Positions 8,212 through 16,575 of a DNA stretch of 64,000 nt are shown here, one piece after another. This DNA is from Thermus hydrothermalis (lineage in GTDB: Bacteria; Deinococcota; Deinococci; Deinococcales; Thermaceae). The notes beneath the pieces are model-generated. The model did not search any database, had not been told where the DNA came from, and saw nothing but the letters and a program-made list of their open reading frames with translations. The stretch is from the NCBI RefSeq assembly GCF_022760925.1, contig NZ_JAKTNT010000002.1, positions 141,144-205,143 of the forward strand, read 5' to 3'. Position numbers and translations under genes: made by a program. Position 1 is the stretch's first letter; each line of letters starts with the position of its first letter.

Positions 8212-9924
8212 CTAGGAGAGGGCCTTTAGCCAAGCCTCCAGGACCCCGAAGCCGTAGCGGAAGAACTCCTCCGAGGCGAGCTCTACCCCCGCTTGCCGGA
8301 GGATCTCCTTGGGGCTTTGGCTCTCCCCGGCCTTGAGGACCTCCAGGTACTTGGGCACGAAGGCCTTCCCCTCCTCCAGGTAGCGCCCGTACAGGGCGAG
8401 GACCACCAGGTACCCGAGGGCGTAGCTGTAGGTGTAGAAGCGGTAGTGGACGAAGTGGGGGATGCCCGCCCAGGCCGCCCGGTCCAGCTCCGTCCAGGCC
8501 ACGGCGTCCCCGTAAAGCCTTTCCTGCTCCCGTTGCCAGACCTCGTGGAAGGCCTCCGGGGAGAGGGCGGCTTCTTGGCGGGCCTCGAGGCTCTTCCTTT
8601 CAAAGAAGGTGTACATCACCTGGCGGAAGAGGGTGTTGATGGCGTCCTCCAGCCGCTCGGCCAGGAGGAGGGTTTTTTCCTCCCCGGAAAGCCTTTCCAT
8701 GAGGAGGTCGTCCAGGAGGAGCTCGGCGAAGACGCTGGCGGTTTCCGCCAGGGGGGTGGAGGCCCCGAAGTTGAGGAGGCGTTGCCCCCGGGCCAGGTAG
8801 AAGTGCACCCCGTGCCCGAGCTCGTGGGCTAGGGTGTGGGCGCTATCCAGGTCGTCCGTGTGGTTGAGGAGGACGTAGGGGTGGGTGGAGGGAAGCCCCC
8901 CGGAGCAGAAGGCCCCGCCCCGCTTGCCGGGCCTGGGGTAGACGTCAATCCAGCGCTTTTCAAAGAACTCCCGGGCGATGGCCTCCATCTCCGGGGAGAA
9001 GCGGCGGAAGGCCTCGAGGACCAGCTCCTTCGCCTCCCCGAAGGGCACCTTGGGCTTCTCCCCCAGGGGGGCGAGGAGGTCTTGGCTTGGCGTCCTCTCC
9101 AGGCCGAGCCTTTTGGCCTTGAAGCGGTAGTAGGCCTCCACCAAGGGGTAGTGAGCCTCCGTGGCGGCGAGGAGGGCCTCAATGTCCTTAACCTCCACCT
9201 CGTCCCTTAGGGCCACGGGCTCCAAGGGGTGGCGGTAGCCCCTTAGCCTTAGCTCCTGGAGATAGTCCAGATAAACCGCGTTAAAGACGGCGCTCAGGGT
9301 GGGGGCCTCGGCCAAGAGCTTCCCGTAAAGCGCCCGGTGGGCCTCCCGCCGCACCTCGGGGTCGGGGTCGCGGCGGAGGGCGCGCACCTCCATCTCCGTG
9401 AGCTCCTTGCCCCTTAGGGAGAAGCGGAAGCGGCCCGTGTACTCCGTGTAGAACTGGCTCCAGGCGCTCCTGCCCACCAGGGCCTTCAGGTTCAAAAGCT
9501 CCTCCTCCCTCTCCGAAAGGGTGTGGGGGGCGTAGGCCCGCTGCCTCAGGAGGAAGTGGCGGAGGTCGGCGAGCCCTGGGTGGTCTAGCAGGGCCTCAAA
9601 GGCCTCCTCCGGAAGCCGCCTCAGGGCCACCTCCAGGGGCACGAGGCGGTTTCGCACCTCGGTGAAGCGGTTCCGCACCCGGTCCAGGAGGGCCTTGGCC
9701 GCGGGGTCCTGGGTCCGGGTGGCGAAGTAGAGGCTAGCGAAGTTGAGGGGCTTGTAGGCCTTCTCCAGGGCCTCCTCGTAGCGGCGGAAGAGGCTTGGGG
9801 CCTTTTCGGGAAAGGAGAGGTCCTCGGGGTTTAGGCCTGCCGCCAGGGCGAGGGCGGCCTCGAGGTCCGCCATGATCCCCGGATCCTCGGGGCCGCTATA
9901 GAGGTCGGAAAGGTCCCATTCCAC
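8212..9924 (-). CDS. pepF: Oligoendopeptidase F (peptidase M3)
   Basis: Cytoplasmic zinc metallopeptidase degrading short peptides; 570 residues. The zinc motif HELGH is at about residues 367-371 (SAHTLAHELGHGVHF) with the third ligand Glu at about 394 (PLAETASVF). The substrate-loop motif GKRGGAFCSG and the C-terminal YALGYL stretch fit the family. Start is GTG 9924, 7 nt after a TATACT box. A peptide-type ABC importer elsewhere in the window could feed it, but that is only an inference. Confidence 0.95.
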   Translation of the reverse strand: MEWDLSDLYSGPEDPGIMADLEAALALAAGLNPEDLSFPEKAPSLFRRYEEALEKAYKPLNFASLYFATRTQDPAAKALLDRVRNRFTEVRNRLVPLEVALRRLPEEAFEALLDHPGLADLRHFLLRQRAYAPHTLSEREEELLNLKALVGRSAWSQFYTEYTGRFRFSLRGKELTEMEVRALRRDPDPEVRREAHRALYGKLLAEAPTLSAVFNAVYLDYLQELRLRGYRHPLEPVALRDEVEVKDIEALLAATEAHYPLVEAYYRFKAKRLGLERTPSQDLLAPLGEKPKVPFGEAKELVLEAFRRFSPEMEAIAREFFEKRWIDVYPRPGKRGGAFCSGGLPSTHPYVLLNHTDDLDSAHTLAHELGHGVHFYLARGQRLLNFGASTPLAETASVFAELLLDDLLMERLSGEEKTLLLAERLEDAINTLFRQVMYTFFERKSLEARQEAALSPEAFHEVWQREQERLYGDAVAWTELDRAAWAGIPHFVHYRFYTYSYALGYLVVLALYGRYLEEGKAFVPKYLEVLKAGESQSPKEILRQAGVELASEEFFRYGFGVLEAWLKALS

Positions 9925-9931
9925 GGGAGCC

Positions 9932-9937
9932 AGTATA
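9932..9937 (-). promoter_or_regulatory. -10 box of pepF-truD
   Basis: TATACT on the minus strand, 7 nt before the GTG of pepF. It lies in the 17-nt gap after livM, so pepF has its own start of transcription although it is also downstream of the liv operon. Confidence 0.5.
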
Positions 9938-9941
9938 GCCC

Positions 9942-11009
9942 TTAGTAGGGCAAGGGCCAGGTGCGGAAGTAATTCCGTATCCTGCCCCAGAGGCCCACGA
10001 GGCCCAAGGGCTCCAGGATGAGGAAGAGGAGGATAAGAAGGCCGAAGGCCACGTTGCGCCAGGCGGCCAGGGTGGCGGCGTACTCGGGGCCTAAGGCCCC
10101 CACGAAGCTATTCAAGACCTCCGGGATGAGGAGGACGAAAAAAGCCCCCAAGACCGCCCCCAGGACCGTCCCCGCCCCGCCCACGATGACCATGGCCAGG
10201 TACTGGATGCTCACGCTCAAGGGGAAGTACTCCGGGGTCACCGCCTTGTAGAGCTGGGCCAAAAGCCCCCCTGCCACCCCGGCGTAGAAGGCGGAAAGGG
10301 CGAAGGCGAAAAGCTTCACCCGGGTCAGGTCTACCCCTGCCACCCGGGCGGAGAGGTCGTTGTCCCGCACGGCGTTGAAGGCCCGCCCGGCCCGGGTCAT
10401 GAGGAGGCGCTTGCCGTAGAAGAAGAGGGGCAGGGCGAAGAGGAGGACCAGGTACCAAAGCCTTTCCGGCGTGTCCAGCTTGACGCCCAAGAGCTCCGCC
10501 GGGGGCAGGGTGCGCCCCCTGATCCCCCCCGTCACCGCCTCCCAGTTCTTGAAGACGTAGTCCGCCAGGAACTGGAAGGCCAAGGTGGCGATGGCGAGGT
10601 AAACCCCTTTAATGCGCAGGGAGGGGAGGGCGAGCACCAGGCCCAAAAGGGCGGCGATGCCCCCGCCCAGGAGGATGCCCAAGGGGGCGAGGGGCCCGAA
10701 GAGGTGGCTTGCCGCATAGGCCCCCACGCCCATGAAGGCGGCGTGGCCCAAGGAGATCTGCCCCGCTCCGCCCACCAGGAGGTGGAGCCCCAGGGCGGAG
10801 AGGGCGCCGATGGCCACCAGGGTGGCCACGTACATGGGGTAGGGCCCAAGGAGGAAGGGGAGAAGAAGGAGGAGAAGGAGAAAAACCCAGAGGGCGAGCC
10901 GCCCCAAGGGGGTGGAGGCGTAGGCCTCGTCCTCCCGGTAGGTTTCCCGCACCGCCCGGGCGAAGCGGCGGCTAAAGGCGTCGGTGAGGCTTTTAGAAAG
11001 GGCGTACAC
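9942..11009 (-). CDS. livM: Branched-chain-type ABC transporter permease (LivM family)
   Basis: Inner-membrane permease, 355 residues, with the LivM hallmark GGAGQISLGHAAFMGVGAYA after the first helices and eight or so hydrophobic segments. A charged 40-residue N-terminal extension precedes the first helix. GTG 11009 lies 1 nt after the acyl-CoA synthetase stop, with AGGAGGTG as ribosome binding site. It is the last gene of the substrate-binding protein-livH-livF-livG-synthetase-livM operon. Confidence 0.93.
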   Translation of the reverse strand: MYALSKSLTDAFSRRFARAVRETYREDEAYASTPLGRLALWVFLLLLLLLPFLLGPYPMYVATLVAIGALSALGLHLLVGGAGQISLGHAAFMGVGAYAASHLFGPLAPLGILLGGGIAALLGLVLALPSLRIKGVYLAIATLAFQFLADYVFKNWEAVTGGIRGRTLPPAELLGVKLDTPERLWYLVLLFALPLFFYGKRLLMTRAGRAFNAVRDNDLSARVAGVDLTRVKLFAFALSAFYAGVAGGLLAQLYKAVTPEYFPLSVSIQYLAMVIVGGAGTVLGAVLGAFFVLLIPEVLNSFVGALGPEYAATLAAWRNVAFGLLILLFLILEPLGLVGLWGRIRNYFRTWPLPY

Positions 11010-11010
11010 C

Positions 11011-12864
11011 TTACACCTCCTGGACCTCGAGGACCGCTTCCAGCCGCCCTTCCCCCTCGAGGTAGCGGATGGGCAGGCTCACCTCTACCCGGCCCCCCTC
11101 CCCGTAAAGGGCCTGGATCACGGGGGCGTAGCGGTGCTCCACCACCTGGCGGCGCACCTTGCGGGTGCGGGTGATCTCCTCGTCGTCGGGGTGGAGTTCC
11201 TTGGGCAGGATGGCGAAGCGCTGGATGCGGAGCTTTTCCGGCAGGGTCCGATTCACCATGCGGATCTCCTCGGCGATCAAGGCCCGCACCTCGGGGCGCT
11301 CCGTGAGGGAGAGGTAGGTGGTGAAGGGGATGCCCCGCCTTCGGGCCCAGTTCTGCACGTTCTCGGGGTCTAGCTCCACCAAGGCGGTCACGAAGGGCTT
11401 CCCGTGGCCCAGGACCACGGCTTCCCGGATGTAAGGGGAGTACTTCAGGCGGTTTTCCAAAAACTGCGGGGCGAAGCGGGTGCCGTCCGCCAACGCCCCC
11501 ACCTCCTTCACCCGGCCCAGGATCACCAGGTGCCCCCGCTCGTCAAAGAAGCCCGCATCCCCGGTGCGGAAGTAGCCGTCCTCCGTGAAGCTTTCCCGGG
11601 TGGCCTCCTCCTGCTGGAAGTAGCCCAGGAAGACCTGGGGGCCCTTTACCTGGATCTCGCCCTCCGGGCTTATGCGCACCTCCGTCCCCGGCAAAGGAGG
11701 CCCCACGGTTTCGGGTGGGGCGTCCCCGGTGGCGTGGGCGGTGGTGGCGGCGGCGGTTTCCGATTGGCCGTAGACCTGCCGGATGTCCAGGCCGAGGGCG
11801 CGGAAGAAGGTGAAGACCTCGTTCCCCAAAGGCGCCCCCCCGGTGACGGCGATGCGGCAGGCAGCGAGGCCTAGCCTGGCCCTTAGGGGCCTGGCCACCA
11901 GGGGGTAGAAGAGGGCCCGCTTGAGGTTTAGCCAAAGCCCCACGGGCTCGCCCCTGAACTCCCGGCTTGCCCCTTCCAGGAGGGCGCCCATCCCCACCCG
12001 GTAAACGAAGGCCTTGAGGAAGTCGGCGTCCTGCATGCGGCTTTGGATGAGGCTCGCCATGTCCTCCCAAAGCCTCGGGGGGGCCAGGAAGAAGTCGGGC
12101 TGCACCTCCTTGAGGTCCTCCCGCAAGGTGGTGGGGTCCTCGGGGAAGTGGACCGTGGAGCCTTCCACGAGGCTTTGAACCACGGTGAGCATCTGCTCGC
12201 CGATCCAGGGCAAGGGAAGGTAGCTAAAGACCCAGGCCCCCTTCTGGAAGCCCAAAGCTTGGCGCAAGGCCTCGTGGCCGGCCAGGAGGTTTTGGTGGGA
12301 GAGCATGGCCAGCTTGCTCCGCCCCGTGGTGCCCGAGGTGGGGGCGAGGAGAGCCACCTCCTCCGGGTGGCGCCTTCGCACCGCCTCTTCCCCCAAGCGC
12401 GCATCGCCAAAAGCCTGGCTGAACCGCCGCACCTTGCCCCGGAAGTGGCGGCTCATCCCCGCCTCCTCCCAGACCAGGACGAAATCCACCAGGTGGAGGT
12501 GGGGGTAGACCTTGTCCAGCTGTTCCTCGTCGGCCACCACGATGCCCCTGGCCCCCGTGAACTCCAGGAAGTAGCCCACCTCCTCGGGCATGGCGTCGGC
12601 GTAGATGCCCATGGGGAGGGCGCCCAGGGCCTGGGCGGCGAGCTCCGCCTCCACCCACTCGGGGGCGTTGTGCCCCAGGATGGCGAGGACCTCGCCTTCC
12701 TTCAGGCCCAGGGCCTCTAGCCCTCCCGCCAGGCGCAAGACCTTCTCCCAAAGCTCCCGCCAGGAGGTCTTCTGCCAAACCCCAAGCCGCTTCACCCTGA
12801 GAGCCGGGGCCTCTGGGGCCTCCTTGGCGTGGCGGTAAAGGTGTTCTAAGAGGGTCCCTTTCAT
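11011..12864 (-). CDS. AMP-forming acyl-CoA synthetase
   Basis: Adenylate-forming enzyme (617 residues) that activates a carboxylic acid to its CoA ester with ATP. The P-loop-like motif APTSGTTGRSKLAML, the VYGQSETAAATT motif and the adenylation motif YFRTGDAGFFDERGHLVILGR are clear. The length and N-terminus (APALRVKR, WQKTSWREL) resemble long-chain acyl-CoA synthetases of the FAA1 type. It is embedded between livG and livM, 3 nt from livG, so the transported solute may be the acid it activates (an aromatic, branched or fatty acid). The substrate cannot be read from sequence. Confidence 0.9.
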   Translation of the reverse strand: MKGTLLEHLYRHAKEAPEAPALRVKRLGVWQKTSWRELWEKVLRLAGGLEALGLKEGEVLAILGHNAPEWVEAELAAQALGALPMGIYADAMPEEVGYFLEFTGARGIVVADEEQLDKVYPHLHLVDFVLVWEEAGMSRHFRGKVRRFSQAFGDARLGEEAVRRRHPEEVALLAPTSGTTGRSKLAMLSHQNLLAGHEALRQALGFQKGAWVFSYLPLPWIGEQMLTVVQSLVEGSTVHFPEDPTTLREDLKEVQPDFFLAPPRLWEDMASLIQSRMQDADFLKAFVYRVGMGALLEGASREFRGEPVGLWLNLKRALFYPLVARPLRARLGLAACRIAVTGGAPLGNEVFTFFRALGLDIRQVYGQSETAAATTAHATGDAPPETVGPPLPGTEVRISPEGEIQVKGPQVFLGYFQQEEATRESFTEDGYFRTGDAGFFDERGHLVILGRVKEVGALADGTRFAPQFLENRLKYSPYIREAVVLGHGKPFVTALVELDPENVQNWARRRGIPFTTYLSLTERPEVRALIAEEIRMVNRTLPEKLRIQRFAILPKELHPDDEEITRTRKVRRQVVEHRYAPVIQALYGEGGRVEVSLPIRYLEGEGRLEAVLEVQEV

Positions 12865-12867
12865 GGC

Positions 12868-13617
12868 TTAGGCATGGCCCAGGTAGGCTTCCACCACCTT
12901 GGGATCCTTTCGTACCCCTTCCGGGGGCCCGTAGTAAAGCACCTCCCCATAGGAGAGGACCAGGACCCTGTCGGAAAGCTCCAGCACGGCCCTTAGGTCG
13001 TGCTCCACCCAAAGGAGGGTGACCCCCCATTCCTCCCGGGCGTCCAGGAGGAAGCGGGCCAGGTCCTGCTTCTCCTCTAGGGCGAGGCCCGCCATGGGCT
13101 CGTCCAGGAGGAGGAGTTTGGGGCGGCCCGCCAGGGCCCGGGCCACCTCCACCCGTTTTTGCAGGCCATAGGGGAGCATTCCTGCCGGGGCGTGGCGGTA
13201 GGGGGAGAGGTGGAGGTAGTCCAGCACCTCCTCGGCCCAGGCCCTAAGCCGCCACTCCCTTTCCGCCTTGGGGAGGCCCAAGGGGTAGCTGGGGAGGGCG
13301 AGCTCCGCTCCCAGCTTCACGTTGTCCAACACGCTCATGCCCCGGAAGATCTCTAAGCCCTGGAAGGTGCGGCCAAGGCCCATGCGGGCCCTTTCCTGGG
13401 GGCTTTTCCCCTTGAGGCTTTGCCCCAGGAAGACCACCTCTCCCTTTTCCGGCTCGTACACCCCGGAAAGGACGTTGAGGAGGGTGGTCTTGCCCGCCCC
13501 GTTGGGTCCGATGACGGCGAAGAACTCCCCCTCGGTCACGGCGAAGGCCACCCCGGCCAGGGCCTTGACCCCCTTGAAGGAAAGGTGCAGGTTTTGGGCC
13601 TCGAGGATCACCCCCAT
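12868..13617 (-). CDS. livG: Branched-chain-type ABC transporter ATPase (LivG family)
   Basis: Nucleotide-binding subunit, about 249 residues. Walker A GPNGAGKTT, the Walker B region PKLLLLDEPMAGL and the H-loop WVEHDL are present. The usual LSGG signature is replaced by MLPYGLQKRVEVARAL, which is normal for LivG. The start is ATG 13617, which overlaps the livF stop as TGATG; a GTG three codons upstream is the alternative. Confidence 0.94.
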   Translation of the reverse strand: MGVILEAQNLHLSFKGVKALAGVAFAVTEGEFFAVIGPNGAGKTTLLNVLSGVYEPEKGEVVFLGQSLKGKSPQERARMGLGRTFQGLEIFRGMSVLDNVKLGAELALPSYPLGLPKAEREWRLRAWAEEVLDYLHLSPYRHAPAGMLPYGLQKRVEVARALAGRPKLLLLDEPMAGLALEEKQDLARFLLDAREEWGVTLLWVEHDLRAVLELSDRVLVLSYGEVLYYGPPEGVRKDPKVVEAYLGHA

Positions 13618-14393
13618 CACACCCACCTCTTCCGCCTGCGGTAACGGCGGGCCTGCCGGAAGCCCACCTCCTCCTTGCCCAGGTAAAACTCCATCACGTC
13701 CTGGTCCTCTCTGGCAGCCGCTTTGTCCCCCTCAAAGACCACCCGGCCCCGCTCCAAAACATAGACCCGATCCACGATGGCCAGGGCAGCCCGGGCGTTT
13801 TGCTCCACCAGGAGGAGGCTTAGCCCTTTTTCCCGCCGGAGGGCGTCCAGGGTCCGCATCACCTCCTCCACCAGCTTCGGGGCGAGGCCCAAGGAGGGCT
13901 CGTCCACCACGAGAAGCCTAGGGCGGGTGAGGAGGGCCATGCCCAAAAGGAGCATCTGCTGCTCCCCTCCCGAGAGGTAGCCCGCCTGCTCGTGGCGGCG
14001 CTCGTAGAGGCGGGGGAAGCGGGCGAAGACCTCCTCTATCCCCTCCTTGAGCTCCCTGGGGCTTAGGCGGTGGCCCGCCGCCACCAGGTTCTCTAGGGGC
14101 GTGAGGTAGCGGAAGAGGGGCCTGCCCTCCAACACCGCCGTGAGGCCCATCCTGGAGAGGCGCACGGGGTCCAGGTGGGTGGTGTCCTGGCCGAGGAAGC
14201 GGATGTGCCCGTCCAGAACCCGCCCCTCAAACTTGGAAAGAAGCCCGGCCACGGCCCTCACCAGAGAGCTTTTCCCCGCCCCGTTGGGGCCCAAAAGCGC
14301 CACCGCCTCCCCGTCCCCCACCTCCAGGGAAACCCCGTCCAGGGCCAGGATCACCCCGCGGTAGACCACCTTGAGGTTCTCCACGGAAAGCAT
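13617..14393 (-). CDS. livF: Branched-chain-type ABC transporter ATPase (LivF family)
   Basis: Second nucleotide-binding subunit, 258 residues. Walker A GPNGAGKSS, signature YLSGGEQQMLLLGMAL, Walker B PRLLVVDEPSLGL, H-loop LVEQNA. The start ATG overlaps the livH stop as TGATG, and the same coupling recurs at its own end with livG, indicating tight translational coupling along the operon. Confidence 0.94.
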   Translation of the reverse strand: MLSVENLKVVYRGVILALDGVSLEVGDGEAVALLGPNGAGKSSLVRAVAGLLSKFEGRVLDGHIRFLGQDTTHLDPVRLSRMGLTAVLEGRPLFRYLTPLENLVAAGHRLSPRELKEGIEEVFARFPRLYERRHEQAGYLSGGEQQMLLLGMALLTRPRLLVVDEPSLGLAPKLVEEVMRTLDALRREKGLSLLLVEQNARAALAIVDRVYVLERGRVVFEGDKAAAREDQDVMEFYLGKEEVGFRQARRYRRRKRWV

Positions 14394-15268
14394 CACACCC
14401 TCTCAATCTGCCGTTCGCCCAAAAGCCCGTAAGGCCTCACCAAGAGCACCAGAAGGACCACCAAGAAGGGCAAGGCCTCGGTGAAGCCCGGGAGAATGGG
14501 TTCCAGGTAGCGTTGGGAAAGGGCCTCCAAGACGCCCAGCAAGAACCCGGCGAGAAGCGCCCCGCCCACGGAGTCCAAACCCCCCAGGATGGCCACGGGG
14601 AAGACCTTCATGCCGAAGAAGACCAGGTTGTGCCCCACCCCGCTCGCCACCGCCAAAAGCGCCCCCGCCAAGGTGGCGAGGAGGGCGGAAACCCCCCAGA
14701 CCCCGGCCAGGATGCGGGCGGTGGGGATGCCCAGGGCCAAGGCGGCCACCTCCCGCTCGGAAATGGCCCGTACCAGGATGCCGTATTTGCTCCGCCTTAG
14801 AAGCCATAGAAGGCCAAGCCCTAGAGGGAGGGCCAAAAGCAGGTTCCACACCGCCCGGGAGGACACAAACACGCCCCCTGCCTGGAACCCCAGGTCCGGC
14901 AGGCTTCCTGCCAGATACTTGAGGTCCGGCCCCCAAAGGAGCTGGACCCCCCCGTCCAGGGCCGCCGCCAGGCCGATGGTGGCCATGATGACCGCCACCA
15001 CGTTCCGGCCCAATAGGGGCCTTACGAAACCCCGTTCCACCAAGACGCCGAAGAGGAAGGCCAGGGGCAAGGCGCCCAGGATGGCCAAGGGGAGGGGCAG
15101 GAAGAGGGCGAAGGTGTAGGTGAGGTAGGCCCCCACCAGCAAGAACTCCCCGATGGCGAAGTTCACCACGCTGGTGGCCCGGTAGACCAGGACGAAACCT
15201 AACGCCAGGAGTCCGTAAAGGGCTCCGTTGGCTAGGCCGCCCACGAGGTAGGGCAGGAGGTCGGACAC
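14393..15268 (-). CDS. livH: Branched-chain-type ABC transporter permease (LivH family)
   Basis: Inner-membrane permease, 291 residues, with the LivH N-terminus LVGGLANGALYGLLALGFVLVYR and the conserved VVNFAIGEFLLVGAYL. GTG 15268 with a GGAGG site just upstream. It follows the substrate-binding protein by 36 nt. Confidence 0.94.
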   Translation of the reverse strand: MSDLLPYLVGGLANGALYGLLALGFVLVYRATSVVNFAIGEFLLVGAYLTYTFALFLPLPLAILGALPLAFLFGVLVERGFVRPLLGRNVVAVIMATIGLAAALDGGVQLLWGPDLKYLAGSLPDLGFQAGGVFVSSRAVWNLLLALPLGLGLLWLLRRSKYGILVRAISEREVAALALGIPTARILAGVWGVSALLATLAGALLAVASGVGHNLVFFGMKVFPVAILGGLDSVGGALLAGFLLGVLEALSQRYLEPILPGFTEALPFLVVLLVLLVRPYGLLGERQIERV

Positions 15269-15304
15269 GGATCCTCCAAGGGGGTAGGCCGAAAGGGGAG
15301 GCCT

Positions 15305-16489
15305 TTAGGCCAGCTTGATCCAGTCGGTGATGGCGTTGAAGCGCCCGTCCCGCACGCTCGCCCGGTAGAGCTTGGTGTAGGGCAGGCGGTGATTGACGAA
15401 CTGGTAGCTCCGTTGCAGGCCCAGGCCGTTGTAGTCCCCGAGCTTTTCCAGGTGCTCCACCAACCCGGCCCGGGTGAGCTTCCCCGCCGCCGCCGCCCGG
15501 CGCATGGCCTCGGCCACGGCCAGGGCCACGGCCAGGCTACCCATGTAGTAGGTGGGGCGGTAGGAGGTGTCCCGGCCCTTGCGCTGGCGGAACCTGCGCA
15601 TCTCGTCCACGGCGGGCACCAGGGTGTCGTACCAGTAGGCGTTGTGGTAGGTGACGGTGAAGCCCTCCGCCGCCGGGCCCGCCCGCTGGATGAGGGCGAG
15701 CTCCGCCGAGTAGTACGTGCCCATGAACCGGGCCTGCAAGCCCTGCTCCCGGGCGGTGCGGAGGATGAGGGGCTCCGCGGAGAGGGCGTAGCCTTGGAGG
15801 ATCACGTAATCGGGGTTGGCCCGACGGAGGTTCAGCACCACGGGGGTGGCGTCGGTGAAGGCGGCAGGGGTTACCTCCTCGTGCACCACCTCCATGCCCA
15901 GGGCCTTGGCCCGTTCCTTCACGTAGGGGATGGGGTCGCGGCCGAACTCCGTGTTGGAGTAAACCAGGGCGATGCGGGCCCGGGCCTTCTCCAAGCGGAT
16001 CTGGCGCAGGAGGGCCTCCATCATGTCGTTGTAGGTGGGGCCGAAGACGAAGATGGTGGGGTAGGTCTTGGGGTCGGCGAGCTCGTTGGCGAAGCTGGTG
16101 GCGGAGTAGGGGAGGCCCAGGCGGGCGATCTCGGGGGCCAGGGCCTTGGAAAGCCCCGTGGAGTCCCCGTAGACGAAAAGGAGCTCGTCTGGCCTTTCGC
16201 GGGAAAGGACCCGGTTGAAGGCGGCGGTGCCCTTGGCCACGTCGTAGCCCGTGTCCTCCACGATGAGCTCAAGCCTACGGCCGCCGATGCCGCCTAGGAC
16301 CTCGTTCACGTAGTCCACCCCGTCCACGAAGCCTTCCCGCCCGGCGTTCCCGGCGAAGGCGAAGGGCCCCGTGAGGGGCAGGAGGGTGGCGAGCTTCACC
16401 GGCCTGGCCTGGGCCAAGCCGATGTACGGCACGCCCAAGGCCGCCAAGGAACCCACGCCCACTTTCCGCAAAAACTCCCTGCGCTTCAT
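15305..16489 (-). CDS. ABC transporter substrate-binding protein, Tat-exported, Leu/Ile/Val-binding-like
   Basis: Periplasmic binding protein type 1, 394 residues from ATG 16489, which has a strong AAGGAGG ribosome binding site 5 nt upstream. The N-terminus MKRREFLRKVGVGSLAALG carries a twin-arginine motif followed by a hydrophobic stretch, so it is probably exported folded. The mature part starts like the family (VKLATLLPLTGPFAFAGNAGREG). It is the first gene of the liv operon. The ligand is unknown; the cotranscribed acyl-CoA synthetase hints at an organic acid instead of an amino acid. Confidence 0.92.
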   Translation of the reverse strand: MKRREFLRKVGVGSLAALGVPYIGLAQARPVKLATLLPLTGPFAFAGNAGREGFVDGVDYVNEVLGGIGGRRLELIVEDTGYDVAKGTAAFNRVLSRERPDELLFVYGDSTGLSKALAPEIARLGLPYSATSFANELADPKTYPTIFVFGPTYNDMMEALLRQIRLEKARARIALVYSNTEFGRDPIPYVKERAKALGMEVVHEEVTPAAFTDATPVVLNLRRANPDYVILQGYALSAEPLILRTAREQGLQARFMGTYYSAELALIQRAGPAAEGFTVTYHNAYWYDTLVPAVDEMRRFRQRKGRDTSYRPTYYMGSLAVALAVAEAMRRAAAAGKLTRAGLVEHLEKLGDYNGLGLQRSYQFVNHRLPYTKLYRASVRDGRFNAITDWIKLA

Positions 16490-16520
16490 GTTTGCCTCCT
16501 TCCCGCTTTGCTTGCGGCCA

Positions 16521-16549
16521 ACATAACACGGGGGCTTTTCCCCCGTCAA
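16521..16549 (-). promoter_or_regulatory. liv operon promoter with palindromic spacer
   Basis: Minus strand: -35 TTGACG (16544-16549), 17-bp spacer, -10 TTATGT (16521-16526). The spacer region holds a perfect inverted repeat, ACGGGGG-CTTTT-CCCCCGT at 16528-16546, placed as an operator would be. Confidence 0.65.
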
Positions 16550-16563
16550 CGGGCCTTGCGGAC

Positions 16564-16569
16564 TAGGAT
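16564..16569 (+). promoter_or_regulatory. -10 box of lyase gene
   Basis: TAGGAT followed by 6 nt and ATG 16576; divergent from the liv promoter. Confidence 0.45.
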
Positions 16570-16575
16570 GGGAGC

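Noticed and set aside
10861..10900. Purine-rich repeat-like run (gaagaaggaggagaaggagaaa)
   Set aside because: It is the Leu-rich first membrane helix of LivM read on the opposite strand, not a repeat element.
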